Counted from the first letter of the stretch, positions 34,836 to 46,750 are shown. The stretch is DNA of 64,000 bases from Maea johnstoni (GCA_963942565.1 OZ012689.1:25070968-25134967); one strand, 5' to 3'. Numbers and translations: made by a program. The notes: a model not told the origin generated them from the letters alone.

Positions 34836-35069
34836 GGCCTAAAAAAAGAAATAGTTTGTTTCCTGTAACGGTCCGTAAAAAAAATAGGGTAGGTAGGTTG
34901 GTAAAAAATAATAATTTTGCATTATTTTTTTGGTCAAAAATGTGTGTTTTATGCATGTTTTTTCGTTGATTTGGAGTTGGGAGGGCGAAAAAAACTTTAG
35001 GGTAGGGATTTTTTGGAATAAAAACTTGTTAGGGTAGGGTTACAGGAAACAAACAACTTTTTTTAGAGC
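34836..35069 (+). mobile_element. Family C MITE, full length
   Basis: GGCCTAAAAAAAGAAATAG to TTTTTTTAGAGC, with TTA on each side (34,833-34,835 and 35,070-35,072). The last bases have mutated from GGCC to GAGC. Confidence 0.86.
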
Positions 35070-35399
35070 TTAATTCTCAGGTTGAGTTAGATAGTTTGAA
35101 CCTCAACAAATAATGCCACTACTCAACTTTGGGTGGCAACAGTCATCCAGGTATATGGATGGTGAATTATGTCTTATGGGTCTAAGAGAACTAGATCTAG
35201 GCTCTTGTCAACTCTTGAAATGATCTCGAAAGTGAGCAGTAAATACAAACTTGTAGCAAGCCAGCCTGATTCAGAAAAATGAAAGCCTGGTGGCTAGGCT
35301 GATGCTGTAGCATGGTATTCTATAGACTTGCTACAAGTCTGTTATTTGGCTCTTAGCTTAGTCTCACTGATCTTACTGAGTTGATTTCACTCCAGATTT

Positions 35400-35583
35400 C
35401 AGGGTTCGACATCCACAGGGGCCCAGGGGCATATGCCACTAGATTTTAATGTGGGCCCCTAGATTTTTCAGACTAGGTGCCCAAAATAGTATGTATATTA
35501 ACCAGAAATTCTGTTTTTGACCACTATTTTTCATCAAAAGACCTTTTCGGGCCCCTAACATAAATTCTAAATGTCAGACCCTG
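35400..35583. mobile_element. 184-bp hAT-like MITE with GATTT duplication
   Basis: The left end CAGGGTTCGACATCC and right end (read in reverse) CAGGGTCTGACATTT are inverted repeats. GATTT flanks both sides (35,395-35,399 and 35,584-35,588). CAGGG ends with a 5-bp duplication fit the short-duplication hAT group. The superfamily is less certain than for the 34,318 element. Confidence 0.6.
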
Positions 35584-35588
35584 GATTT

Positions 35589-36430
35589 AGCTCTGAATAA
35601 ATCCCCAAGGAGGTCACACTTGCTGTAGTTTCAAACTGCAACTTCTGAATACTGTGCTGCCCTCTATAGGTTGAGAGAGACATCACACCTATCCTGTTGT
35701 GGTAGCTGCATGGCATTAAACCTAACTCAGCCTGAGAACCAGGCTAGGCATTCTGGTACAGATCTGTACTGATGATCTCAGAAAGGTGTTGGTCTTAATT
35801 AGTCGCTGGATTATTGATGAGTTAATGATCTATGTGGCTTGCTGTATTGTATAAGGATTAGCCCCCTGGTCAGCCAGAACAGATACTACTAATTACAGCA
35901 CAGTACCACGCTAATACAGCGACATACAGGGAGGTCAGTGCCCGCGTAACAAAATCCTACAAATACGCATCTTAACCCTTCCACTGCTGAGGCTACGAAT
36001 GGGGAACAGGTTAGGAAAAAATTCGCTACAAGGGGTATAAAATGGCAATCTTCCGAATAGCCGCAGCCCATGCCACTATGGGCTTAAACACTTGCACACT
36101 ACGAGCTTGAAAACGCTCTATAGAAATATATTCTTTAAGGATGAATGTCTTTAACTTAATTTCTTAGGACCAACAAACTTAGGACTGAAGCACAAGGTCA
36201 AACAGGTGTTTTTGGGGTGTTGTTGTGAGGTGAAGTTCCGAGTGCAGCCTATTCCTTGCCGTCGGGGCGACAGGGCGGTGGCACCTCAGAGACCTGTGTA
36301 ATTATATAAACCTAATCAAACGTGAATGCAACTCTCTCCAATTTCTCCCACAGCTCTTGAGGACAAGCATGCGGTGGGTTTGAGAAAGGAAGCTTTAAAT
36401 ACTGTTTGTTGTACAGATTGGTGGGTCTAC
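35589..36430. other. Unique DNA with a family A stub
   Basis: 35,972-36,000 is a family A right-end stub (TTAACCCTTCCACTGCTGAG). No gene was recognised. Confidence 0.4.
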
Positions 36431-36661
36431 TTAACCCATTAATACTTAAGAGTTCCTCCAGAAAGTGTTGTCTGGATGGAAGATACTTTTGACAATAACT
36501 TTTGAATTGAGAATGATCTTACAAAATATTTGAAGGAGAGTAGTTGGTAATGTTCTAATCAACATTTCTCCTTCAGATATTTTGCCAATTATGATTCAGC
36601 ATGAGAGATCCCATCAAAATTGTCAGGCTGGTTTTGTCCGCTGTGAGCATTAATGGGTTAA
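36431..36661 (-). mobile_element. Family B MITE, full length
   Basis: TTAACCCATTAATACTTAAG to GTGAGCATTAATGGGTTAA, with clear inverted ends and the core AATATTTGAAGGAGAGTAG. Confidence 0.82.
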
Positions 36662-37508
36662 AAATGGCAGAAATTTGCAAGAGGATTTAGCCAGGCGTTG
36701 ACCTTGATTTATCTCAGGTGCTTGCTTGGGCTTCGTAAATATGAAACACTTTAAAGAACTCATAAGGAAGTCTATTTGAATAATGTTCATATCATTCATT
36801 TCAGCAATTGCCTAGAAAGGCATGGCATTTCTATTCAAAAAAATTTCATCCCCCACACCCCTATCAAAATAAAGTACCCAACTAGTCACTCCCCTTCGAA
36901 TATTTTGCCAATTAATGCTTTATACCCAAGTAATTTCCCCAAGAATCCTAGTAAAAGATGATTACCCCCCTCAAGTGCTATGGAATTGGATTTTGTGCCA
37001 TTCATTTTTGGAGAATGTATACACTAGAGACATTTTATGTTTGTGTATGTGTGTTTGTTTGTGACATACATGGGGGTATAATGTGTTTGATGACTTGTTT
37101 TGGTCTAGTTGTTAGGGTAGTGTGTAGGGTATTAGTGTGTAGTAGCAGCATGTGGGAATGGTCTGAGAAGATGTAGAGTGTTTGCTTTACAAACACGCTG
37201 CAGGAATCCTCCGCTGTCCATTCCTCTTTCCTGCCTGACTCGCCACAAACTAAACACGTGCTGAACACCAAACACCTCCACCATCAGGTCCATAGCTAGC
37301 AGGGTGTCTACACGTCATTTGGACACCTAAGTCCTTAAAATACACACACAATCATGAATCCCATTTCTCTTAAAGCAATTGATTTTTACGAAGCCATCAT
37401 ACTGATAGCCTAGTTAACAGCGATGTGACTTGTGAAGCGTCTCAGAAATCTGTCAACTCTCTCTAGCTAGCTTACAGGTAACTATTTCCTCTGAAACTGG
37501 AGACCTTG
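36662..37508. other. Unique DNA; nothing callable
   Basis: 37,285-37,335 (TAGCTAGCAGGGTGTCTACA and TTTGGACACC) resembles the left part of the element at 40,660. No gene was recognised. Confidence 0.35.
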
Positions 37509-37739
37509 TTAACCCATTAATACTCACAGCGGCCAAAACAGCCTGATGATTTTGATGAAATCTTTTAGCCAAAAGCATATTTCAGGAAATATTTGAAGGG
37601 GAAATGTTCATCAGAATATTACCAACAACTCTCCTTCAAATGTTTTCTAAAAGCATTCTTAATATCTGAGTTATTGTCAAAAATGTCAAAGACCCAGACA
37701 ACAATTTCAAAAGTAACGCTTAAGCATTAATGGGTTAAG
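37509..37739 (+). mobile_element. Family B MITE, full length
   Basis: TTAACCCATTAATACTCACA to TTAAGCATTAATGGGTTAA. Best-conserved B copy with both ends intact. Confidence 0.83.
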
Positions 37740-37783
37740 GACTCCTATCTCAGACGGAGCAAGGCTGATTGATAAGCATCTTA

Positions 37784-37916
37784 GGCCTAAAATAATAAAT
37801 TGTTTGTTTCCTCTAACGGTCCGAAAAAAAATAGGGTAGGTAGGTCGGTAAAAAAAATATTTTTGCATAATTTTTTTGGTCAAAAATGTGTGTTTTATGC
37901 ATGTTTTACGTTGATT
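37784..37916 (+). mobile_element. Family C MITE, right part missing
   Basis: The left half (GGCCTAAAATAATAAATTG to TGTTTTACGTTGATT) is intact with TTA before it. The right half is lost. Confidence 0.8.
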
Positions 37917-38247
37917 CTAAGTTTCTGACAAATCTGTCAATTTACAGAATCTCCCTGGTTTTGGCAAAAAAGTGACCCTAGTCCCATATATGGTATGATG
38001 TGCACAGACATGTGACTTAAAGCATCTCAGAAATATGTGGCCCAGAAGGTTAATATTTTCTCAGGAGAAGATGTCCATGACGAAGAAATTCCCATTTCAC
38101 TGTTCAATAGGCATCTCATACAGAGACCTATATAGAGAATTGTCTCAAAAAATCTACCCACTCTCTGTGCACACCTCCCTAAGGAAGTTAATATGTGCTA
38201 AATTGAAACTTAGGTCTTTAACTCCCTGAAGTAGTTAATAGGTGCTT

Positions 38248-38445
38248 GATAACCCTTCCTATGCTAAGGCTGCTTTCGTTAAGATCACAAGGAAGTAAAT
38301 ATTTTTGGAAACCATCTGAACCCCATCATGTTGGTATTCATTGGATAGCTCTCATTGAGTACTCTCAGATGAGTACCCATGTGCCAGAGTTTCAGTCATT
38401 CTCAAGGTTTTAGGTATCATTTTGTATTGGTCAAAACTGCCCTGT
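38248..38445 (-). mobile_element. Family A MITE, one end lost
   Basis: TAACCCTTCCTATGCTAAGG through GATGAGTACCCATGTGCC and TTTTGTATTGGTCAAAACTG. The far terminus is replaced by unrelated sequence. Confidence 0.75.
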
Positions 38446-38519
38446 ACACATGGACCACTCTCACTTGATATATATGCATCAAGTCGGCCTAGCACTGAGG
38501 TAATTTCCTCAGTGTTCCC

Positions 38520-38635
38520 AGCAACCGCGGAAATTTCCTCACTTGCAACATAAATGGCCTTCAAATCAAATACTGTACCGCAGCAATTTTCTCACTTGCA
38601 ACATAGTTGGCACTGAAATCAAATATTGCAGTGTG
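38520..38635. repeat. Two ~55-bp copies
   Basis: TTTCCTCACTTGCAACATAA and TTTTCTCACTTGCAACATAG, each followed by a TGGC...TCAAATCAAATA-type tail. Confidence 0.5.
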
Positions 38636-39159
38636 TTATTTTATCAAAAATGTTACTTCTAGTGCATATAGCAGAATATGGCCCAAGAAACGGAACTAAA
38701 GATAAAGTTTCATTTTCAATAATTCACTGTTTCTGACAGACGCTTGTCTGCAGTGTCTGAAACTGGAAACCTTTTCCGGATGGTTATCATAACTCCCTTT
38801 AACCATGAGCACTATCATGGTGGCACTCAGGCTGCTAAGAAGCCTATTTTGAGTCGTCCATATAGACTATTGCCAAAAAAGAAATGTCTTTGAGGTTATT
38901 TAATGCCACTTAGAAAAACAGTGGAAACATGTGTATTACATTTCTCCTTTGGCTCAATATCAGGTCATTTTAGTGACCTATTTGCCTTCCACTACAATTT
39001 GATAACTAGAGAACTTGAGAGCATAAACAAAAAGGTAAATAAGTTTCGGGTAACCTAATGCCAAATGAAAAAAAATAAATAAAAACTTCAAAGTCTTGTT
39101 TTCCCTCTGCTGTCAGTAGAAACAGTAAGGAAAACCCCAAATGTTCGACATGAAGTGTA

Positions 39160-39605
39160 CAAGTTTGAAAAACCTAAAGCGAATGTTAAATATCGATTGA
39201 CTGCTTTTCGAAGGAGCATGGTTTGCTATCAAGACCTAGACAGCATGGCATGTAAAAGGAAAAGTTTGAAACCCTGAAGTGAATGTTAAGGCCTGTAACC
39301 CTACCCTAACAAGTTTTTATTCAAAAAAATCCATACCCTTAAGTTTTTTCTGCTCTCCCAACTCCCAATCAATGTAAAACATGCATAAAACACACATTTT
39401 TGACCCAAAAAATAATGCAAAAATTTTTTTTTCTTTTTACCGACCTACCTTCCCTATTTTTTCCGGACTGTTACAGGAAACAAACAATTTCTTTTTTTAG
39501 ACCTAAACATGTATTGACTGTTTTACGAAGGAGCACGGTTTGCTAAGTACAGCCCTAGCAAGCATGCAGGTAGCCATAGATTACTGTAACCATTGTGTTT
39601 ATCCC
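39160..39605. repeat. 100-bp tandem duplication interrupted by a family C MITE
   Basis: GCGAATGTTAAATATCGATT and GACTGCTTTTCGAAGGAGCA in copy 1 match GTGAATGTTAA / TAAACATGTATTGACTG and TTTTACGAAGGAGCA of copy 2, which is split by the insertion. Unit length is 100 bp (39,181 to 39,281). Confidence 0.8.
39290..39503 (-). mobile_element. Family C MITE with TAA duplication and a paralogous empty site
   Basis: GGCCTGTAACCCTACC to CAATTTCTTTTTTTAGACC, flanked by TAA (39,287-39,289 and 39,504-39,506). The left inverted end has a deletion. The uninterrupted site lies 100 bp upstream. Confidence 0.87.
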
Positions 39606-40654
39606 AGTAATGCGTGCCTTACTGACAGCCGGTGTTCCTACAAGAGGTCCGAGCCTCTTCCCTCTTGGATAAACAACCAGAGCTAGCCACAGTCTACATT
39701 AGCCCAATGCCCCCTCAGAATAACTCACTCAGGGCTGTTATTATCTCTACATGCAGTTACCATAAATCTACCATCACTGCATTAGAGAAATAGCAAGGTG
39801 TGTCCTTTTTCTTCTACTGGCTTAGAACCAAGGTCTTAGCCAGGACTTTAAAAATACCTATCCAAAACAGCATTTCCAAATTTTCTGCCCGTTCAGGTTT
39901 AGCTAATCAGCTACTTCAAATATTTATACCAACTACATTTGACAGCCCATCATGTCAAAAAGGGCAATTTACATTTCAGCCATGTCTTAGAGGATGGTTT
40001 ATTAGGAAAACATATGGTTATTTCGGGAAACTGCCTGGTCAGAACTAACTTTATCATAGTGTTTCTTTCAATCATAAGGTTATAGAATAGTTTCATGCTT
40101 TCTTGATTCAAAGTTTGTTCTTTCAAGATATCCTGTTAAATTCAATGTAAGTAGACAGTTATTATTATGTACAAGGCATGTGGGTAGTTTTAGTACTGAG
40201 TGCCACACAGTTGGTGAAACAAGTCCTAACCTGATTAGAGGGCCAAAACTTTCTGAGTATTTGGGTTTGATATCTTTGTGAGTGGAGCACATTTTAGGCA
40301 ATATTTCATGGAGAAATATCAATCAGAAACCTACCAACAACTCTTCTATAGACATTTTATGCATAATTCCATATGTATTTCCCATGTACCATAGATCCAG
40401 GTGGCATTCACAGTCAACGAGGGGCAATGTTGATTTCTTTCATTCATTTCATTCTAACCTTGGTCATGACTGAACTGACCTAGAATCATAATACAAAGCA
40501 ATCTTAACTGGTTCTTTCGTTTACACTATTGCCACTAGGGGGGGGGGGGTGGGAGTTGTAGCATCTCTGGGGCACACTTTACACCATCTGTCTCTCAATA
40601 TACATAGTCTGGTGAGAGAGGCAGCCTTGCTGTTACCATTTATAGCTGGGAATA
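39606..40654. other. Unique DNA with a weak B remnant
   Basis: 40,205-40,420 holds family B core words (AATATTTCATGGAGAAATAT, CTACCAACAACTCTTC). AAGGTCTTAGCCAGGA at 39,829 is an inverted match to TCCTGGCTAAGACC at 40,942. No gene was recognised. Confidence 0.35.
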
Positions 40655-40958
40655 CATGGTCTAAGCCAGCAGGGCATCTGAGTGACTTTTTGGACACCCA
40701 AACCTCTGAAAATCATCCCTAAGGACACCCAAATTTTTTTGAGAGGAATTTCAAGCATATAATTGAATTTTTTCATCTCCATACAATACCCATGCCATTG
40801 TATTAGGATATCATGCCTTATTTTCATACATTTATACATGTTTGTGGATGAAATCTGAGTATATTGTGGTCCCCTTTAAGTATTTGGACGCCCCAAAATT
40901 CTACAATGGCTAATTTTAGGCACCCATTTTCTAAATCCTGGCTAAGACCCTGGCTGAG
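40655..40958. mobile_element. Possible ~300-bp TIR element
   Basis: GGTCTAAGCCAGCAGGG at the left and, in reverse, GGGTCTTAGCCAGGATTT at the right. TTTTGGACACCC recurs inverted as TTAGGCACCC-like words. No target duplication was found. Confidence 0.4.
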
Positions 40959-40959
40959 G

Positions 40960-41600
40960 ATATACAGGAATTCTTAATATAATGCAAGGAAAATGAAATG
41001 ATAACAATTCAAACAGGGAATACCCAGGAATTTCTAGGATAATGCCAGGATAATTGAATAATTCTAATTGGGGATACCCAGGAATTTCTCGGATAATGCC
41101 AGGATAATCAAATCATTCAAATTGGGGATACCCAGGAATTTCTCGGATAATGCCAGGATAATCAAATAATTCAAATTGGGGATACCCAGGAATTTCTTGG
41201 ATAATGCCTGGATAATTAAAGAATTCAAATTGGTGATGCCCAAGAATTTCTCGGATAATGCCAGGATAATCAAACAATTCAAACAGGGAATACCCAGGAA
41301 TTTCTAGGATAATGCCAGGATAATTGAATAATTCAAATTAGGGATACCCAGGAATTTCTAGGATAACGCTAGAATAATCAAATAATTCAAATTGGGGATA
41401 CCCAGGAATTTCTAGGATAATGCCAGGATAATCAAATCATTCAAATTGGGGATACCCAGGAATTTCTAGGATAATGCCAGGATAATCAAATCATTCAAAT
41501 TGGGGATACCCAGGAATTTCTAGGATAATGCCAGGATAATAAAATAATAATTGAAATGAAGGGAACACTCATGATTTTGTAGGATAATGCTAGAAATATA
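40960..41600. repeat. Minisatellite, 54-bp unit, 10 clear copies
   Basis: TACCCAGGAATTTCT starts at 41,021, 41,075, 41,129, 41,183, 41,237 (variant), 41,291, 41,345, 41,399, 41,453 and 41,507, with degenerate units on both sides. The unit is divisible by 3, so an 18-residue repeat is open on the minus strand. No start context or homology supports coding. Confidence 0.95.
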
Positions 41601-41906
41601 GTAGGATTTTCTTGTAGTCTCGGTACATTTATTAAGGGTAGGATATCATCCACCCCCTCTATGTATCTGATCTACCAGACACCAGTGATCCCCCGGAGGG
41701 ACGTCCAGAATAATAAGATATGTAGTGGGCAGACTCTTACACAATTCATTATGCAACTGGCATTACAGAGCTGTGTAATGCACACTGACACTGTTTTACT
41801 GAATTATTGATTCCCCCACAGCAGGGTAATAGAGGCTGCTTCTCAGCATAGGGGAACAAGACCACCAGCACAAAACAAGATTGAAAGGAAATTGACAGGT
41901 CTTAGA

Positions 41907-42146
41907 AGGGCCTGCCCTGATGGCTCTGTGGTCTGAGGTGTTGCCACTCACTGCGAGCTGTCTCTCACCACTGCCCAGGTTCAAATCCCATCTGCATCAT
42001 GTAAGAAAGTTGCCAGTGACCTGGGGCTAGGTGGTGGTTTTTGCAGGGTACTTTGGTTTCTTCCAACATTCACAAGCACAACTAGCTAGTCATAACTTAG
42101 CAGCAACATGGCAGAAAAAGTGATGAAAAACAAAATTTCAAATCCG
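41907..42146 (+). mobile_element. tRNA-derived SINE, diverged copy
   Basis: Head GGGCCTGCCCTGATGGCTC, box B CAGGTTCAAATCCC (about 41,977-41,990), middle AAAGTTGCCAGTGACCTGG and GGGTACTTTGGTTTCTTCC, tail AAAACAAAATTTCAAATCC. Same family as 50,788. Confidence 0.8.
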
Positions 42147-42647
42147 AAGATAGGTCTTAGTATGCATTTGCTTTTAATGGCTATAATTTTGTTGTCAGAG
42201 TCTTTCCTTTTGCAGCATGCTACTGAATAATTTCTTGATGAAATTTACATTAGGTTAGGGTGGCATTCGCTTGTGGATATATCTCTTTTCTTGTCAGAAC
42301 CTTGCCTTTTACTCATATTGGTACAATGTATTCTAGTTTCCTCTCTGACAACCAGGTGGTTTCAGATATGAGCGGTCAACCCAGTCATCGATAATAAATG
42401 AAACGTTATTGGAGATACCTTCCTGATGAAAAAACTTTTTAGAAGATATAGAAGGAAGAACTTGCTAATCAATACAAGGAAGACATTTCTTTCAAATATT
42501 AAAAATTCTTTTTCATCATTTCTACAGTTTCCTTCACTAGTAGCTTTGATCATTGATACTTCTGATACTACTTAATGAGTAAAGCATTTCTAAAGCAATT
42601 GATAGAGTTGATATAGGGAATTTAATCAATATTTCTCCAGATATTTC
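42147..42647. other. Unique DNA with a weak B remnant
   Basis: 42,375-42,620 shows B-like words (CCAGTCATCGATAATAAATG) without clean ends. No gene was recognised. Confidence 0.3.
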
Positions 42648-42847
42648 CTAAACCCACTTACTGGTGGCCACTTAGGCCAACACAAAATGATACAAAAAGA
42701 ACATGAAAAAAAGACTGAAACCCTGGCACCTGGTGCTCTTAAAAAGCTATCCAATGAATACCAACATGACAGGGTTTCGATGGTTTTCAAAAGAGCTTTG
42801 CGTCCTTGTGCTTTGGACAAAAGTAGCCTCAGCATTGGAATGGTTAA
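42648..42847 (+). mobile_element. Family A MITE
   Basis: CTAAACCCACTTACTGGTGG to CAGCATTGGAATGGTTAA. The left TTAA is mutated and the central palindrome is mostly deleted (GGTGCTCTTAAAAAGC). Confidence 0.8.
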
Positions 42848-42929
42848 AACTGCTTTGGTAGAAAAGATATCTCCGAACGAGCTGCTGTTGGCTGCTGGTT
42901 TAAGGGTTAAAATGCCGGCATTGATTCTG

Positions 42930-43135
42930 TGGCAGCCAGAGAAGTAGCGCCAATTAGACGTGTGATCTTCAGCTCACACTGACCCGACACCTCCTCGTTC
43001 GCCCATGATGATGCTGCTGCCGCCGCGGGACTCAGAAAAAAGAGATGGCATCACTTTTCTCTGATGGGGTGGCTATTAGGTCCTCTTCGCCCTCCCGAGC
43101 TCCAAACCAGCTATTTGTAATGATTGACAAGTCAG
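42930..43135. promoter_or_regulatory. Candidate conserved regulatory block
   Basis: Repeat-free and GC-rich (CGCCAATTAGACGTGTGATC, GCTGCTGCCGCCGCGGGAC), ending in TGATTGACAAGTCA (43,121-43,134). This resembles a PBX/MEIS composite site and shares 12 bp with the 17.75-kb block. The 43-bp array starts 6 bp later. Confidence 0.3.
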
Positions 43136-43140
43136 AACGT

Positions 43141-43656
43141 TTAACCAATTAATGCCAGCAGCACCCTAAAAAGGTTAGACTCTTTAACCAATTCATGCCA
43201 GCAGCACCCTAAAAAGGTTAGACTCTTTAACCAATTAATGCCAGCAGCACCCTAAAAAGGTTAGACTCTTTAACCAATTAATGCCAGCAGCACCCTAAAA
43301 AGGTCAGACTCTTTAACCCATTCATGCCAGCAGCACCCTAAAAAGGTTAGACTCTTTAACCAATTAATGCCAGCAGCACCCTAAAAAGGTTAGACTCTTT
43401 AACCAATTAATGCCAGCAGCACCCTAAAAAGGTTAGACTCTTTAACCAATTAATGCCAGCAGCACCCTAAAAAGGTTAGACTCTTTAACCAATTAATGCC
43501 AGCAGCACCCTAAAAAGGTTAGACTCTTTAACCAATTCATGCCAGCAGCACCCTAAAAAGGTTAGACTCTTTAACCAATTAATGCCAGCAGCACCCTAAA
43601 AAGGTTAGACTCTTTAACCAATTAATGCCAGCAGCACCCTAAAAAGGTCAGACCAT
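43141..43656. repeat. Minisatellite, 43-bp unit, 12 copies
   Basis: TTAACCAATTAATGCCAGC or TTAACCCATTCATGCCAGC starts every 43 bp from 43,141 to 43,614; each unit ends AAAAAGGTTAGACTC. The copies are almost identical. The unit is the left terminus of a B-like MITE. Confidence 0.96.
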
Positions 43657-43760
43657 TTTAGCAATATCTTTATGAGCTAAGCTTCCTTTAGAAAATATTT
43701 GTAGTTTGAATTATTATATTAAACCCAATAACTCTTCTTGAAATACTGTAAATCACTTAA
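43614..43760 (+). mobile_element. B-like MITE body continuing from the last array unit
   Basis: The twelfth unit does not end in GACTC but runs on as GGTCAGACCATTTTAGCAAT, GAAAATATTTGTAG and CCCAATAACTCTTCTTGAAA, the B core. The right end is lost. Confidence 0.55.
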
Positions 43761-44049
43761 AAATGGCGTGAACATTATATAGCGCAATTATGGTACTGCC
43801 ATAGCGGTGAACAGGAACAGCAGCAGCAAGTTCAATTAAGAATTTGATAAAGACAGGGATATTATTATGGCGCATATGGGCAGAGCGCTATTATCGCTAT
43901 ATTATTGTTCCCGCTATACTTAAGTGACTTACAGTATTGCTTTGTTTATAATTTGTTCCTGATTTTCTGAAGTCATCTGAATCAAATGGTATGATCTGAA
44001 GCATTCTACTAGATTCTCTATTGAGCAAAATATAACAATACAATTTTTG

Positions 44050-44205
44050 CTTGTTGGCTATTTTTTCAGAAAATATTTGCAGGAAAAGTTTAAATCAGAA
44101 TTCAACCAACAACTTTCTAAGAAATATTTTGCAAATACTTGCTTGATTTCTAAATTACTGCTAAAAGTGTCATAGATCCAAATGGCACTTGAAAAAGGAA
44201 CTCCA
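44050..44205 (+). mobile_element. Family B MITE, internal part
   Basis: CAGAAAATATTTGCAGGAAA, CAACCAACAACTTTCTAAGA and ATAGATCCAAATGGCACTTG. Both termini are missing. Confidence 0.5.
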
Positions 44206-44540
44206 AGCTGGAATTTGTTAAAGGAAAGTGTTCTCCCCTGAGGGCGAGGTAGGGATCCTTTTACCGTGTGTATCTTGACCTCTGGAGGGTATCTGTAGAC
44301 GTCCAATCAGCTCCCTAGCTTCTGGCCATGAACCTAAAAGGTCACATCCTATGTACGTATCATGTGCTCAACTCTGGCGAATCCTGTTTGGAGTCAAGGC
44401 ACTCTCATTGGCTTCCTAGTTTCAACAATGTCAGAGATCCTAATATTGTTATAGCAATACAGATTAAGAGTGACCATCAAACCACATGTGTATATAAACA
44501 ACATGTGTTTACTTCCTCATTGATGCCTACATATATAGGA

Positions 44541-45295
<755 letters not shown>

Positions 45296-45475
45296 TCTTA
45301 TATGCAAAAAAAACATGGAAAATTCCTGAAACCCAGGCACATGGGTACTCATCTGAGAGTACTCATCGGCAAGAGCTATCTAATGAATACCAACATGACA
45401 GGGTTAAGATGCTTTTCAAAAATCTTTGTGCCATTGTGTTTAGGATAAAAGTAGCCTTAGCATTGGATGGGTTAA
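45296..45475 (+). mobile_element. Family A MITE, left end missing
   Basis: Starts within the body (TATGCAAAAAAAACATGG) and ends CTTAGCATTGGATGGGTTAA. GGGTACTCATCTGAGAGTAC is intact. Confidence 0.8.
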
Positions 45476-46289
45476 AACTCTTGCCTATTTGGGGAGACCC
45501 CTTCCTTTGGAAAAAAATAGTTTTCTAGAGGCACTTTATATTTTCAGCACATAAAACCACAAGCGTAGGTCAAGGTTATAAAAGAACACCAGCTGGCATA
45601 TCTGTTTATTTGAGTACTATCGGAGCATCTTTCTGGATTTTTTCAGAGTCTCATAATGAAAAAAGTAGTATCTATAAATGTATGTTTAGCCTTCACCAGT
45701 ACACCATATGCTGTACCCTGATAATTGGTCGACCATAAACCTATTGGACAGTTTTCCTCCTCAGCCTCCGATCCTCCTCCCGATGGATAGATGTGTCCCG
45801 TACCTTGTAGGTTGTTGTTTTAGTGTTTCCTGTGGCTTTGAAATGTGTTGTTTGCTTCATCCTGGCAGCAGCAACGGGAGCGCTGCCTAAGGATGCCTAA
45901 GGCGGCCAGGGGTGCTGGGTGTTGTTGGAGATGTTCTGAGTGCGGCTGCGGCGGATGGGTCGGTCGAGGGGAAAAAACAGCAGCATATGTTGCTGAGCAG
46001 TTGTTCTAGCTTTTCTACCTCATAAAACTTGCACTCTGCTGCATTTCTTGTTTGATTGCAAGATGCTGGGTGCCTGTCTTGGCTTCCCTAGGATCCCCCC
46101 CCTCCTCCTCCTCCTCCTCTTCCTCTCCTCCTCCCAGGTTTTACCCTGGCCCACTGCCACATTTATAACACAGTTGTGGAGCCAATATAGCCCAAGGAGG
46201 TGCCTTTTGAACTTCGCCTGCTATTCTTGTTGAGATTCTGTGTAAAATTAGAAGAGGGGGTAAAAACTGCCCCAGCTCCTCACAAAGCA
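45476..46289. other. Unique DNA, partly GC-rich
   Basis: 45,700-46,240 is less AT-rich with CCTCCTCCT runs. CATCCTGGCAG followed by 46 open codons (from 45,869) was considered as an exon but has no donor. Nothing is called. Confidence 0.35.
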
Positions 46290-46750
46290 GATTGACAGCA
46301 TGGAAAGATTAGAAACTCGGCATAACACTTTATTCTTTTAACTCTTCCAATGCTAAGGCTGCTTTTGTGTTAAGTACAAAGATGCAAAACAATTTGAAAA
46401 CCATCTAAAACCGGTCCTGTTGGTGCAGATTGACAGGATGCAGGGATTAGAGACTCGGCATTACGCTTAAACCTTTTAACCCTACTTATACTGAGGCTAC
46501 TTTCCCCCAAAGCACAAAGATGCAAAAAAAAATTGAAAACCTAAAACCTGTCCTGTTGGTGCAGATTGACAGGATGCAGAGATTAGAGACTTAGCATTAC
46601 GCTTAAATCTTTCAACCCTTCTAATACTTTCCCCCAAAGCACAAAGATGCAAACAAAATTGAAAACCTTCTAAAACCTGTCATGTTGGTACTTACTGGAT
46701 AGCACTCACTGAGTATTCTCAGGTGAATAGCCATGTGCCAGGATTTTTGT
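46290..46750 (-). repeat. Three tandem copies of a family A end plus flank
   Basis: AGATTGACAGGATGCAG(G/A)GATTAGAG plus the A end (CTTCCAATGCTAAGGCTGC in the first copy) and TGTCCTGTTGGTGC recur about every 130 bp near 46,290, 46,428 and 46,562. Only the last copy continues through the rest of family A (CATGTTGGTACTTACTGGAT, GCCATGTGCCAGGATTTTT). Confidence 0.75.

Noticed and set aside
39506-39695. ~60-codon Cys-containing frame (AIDYCNHCVYPSNACLTDSR)
   Set aside because: Its first part lies in the 100-bp tandem repeat flanking a MITE, and it has no start or splice sites.
45869-46011. Possible exon after CATCCTGGCAG, 46 open codons beginning QQRERCLRMPK
   Set aside because: No donor follows, the frame ends in a stop, and no family is recognised.
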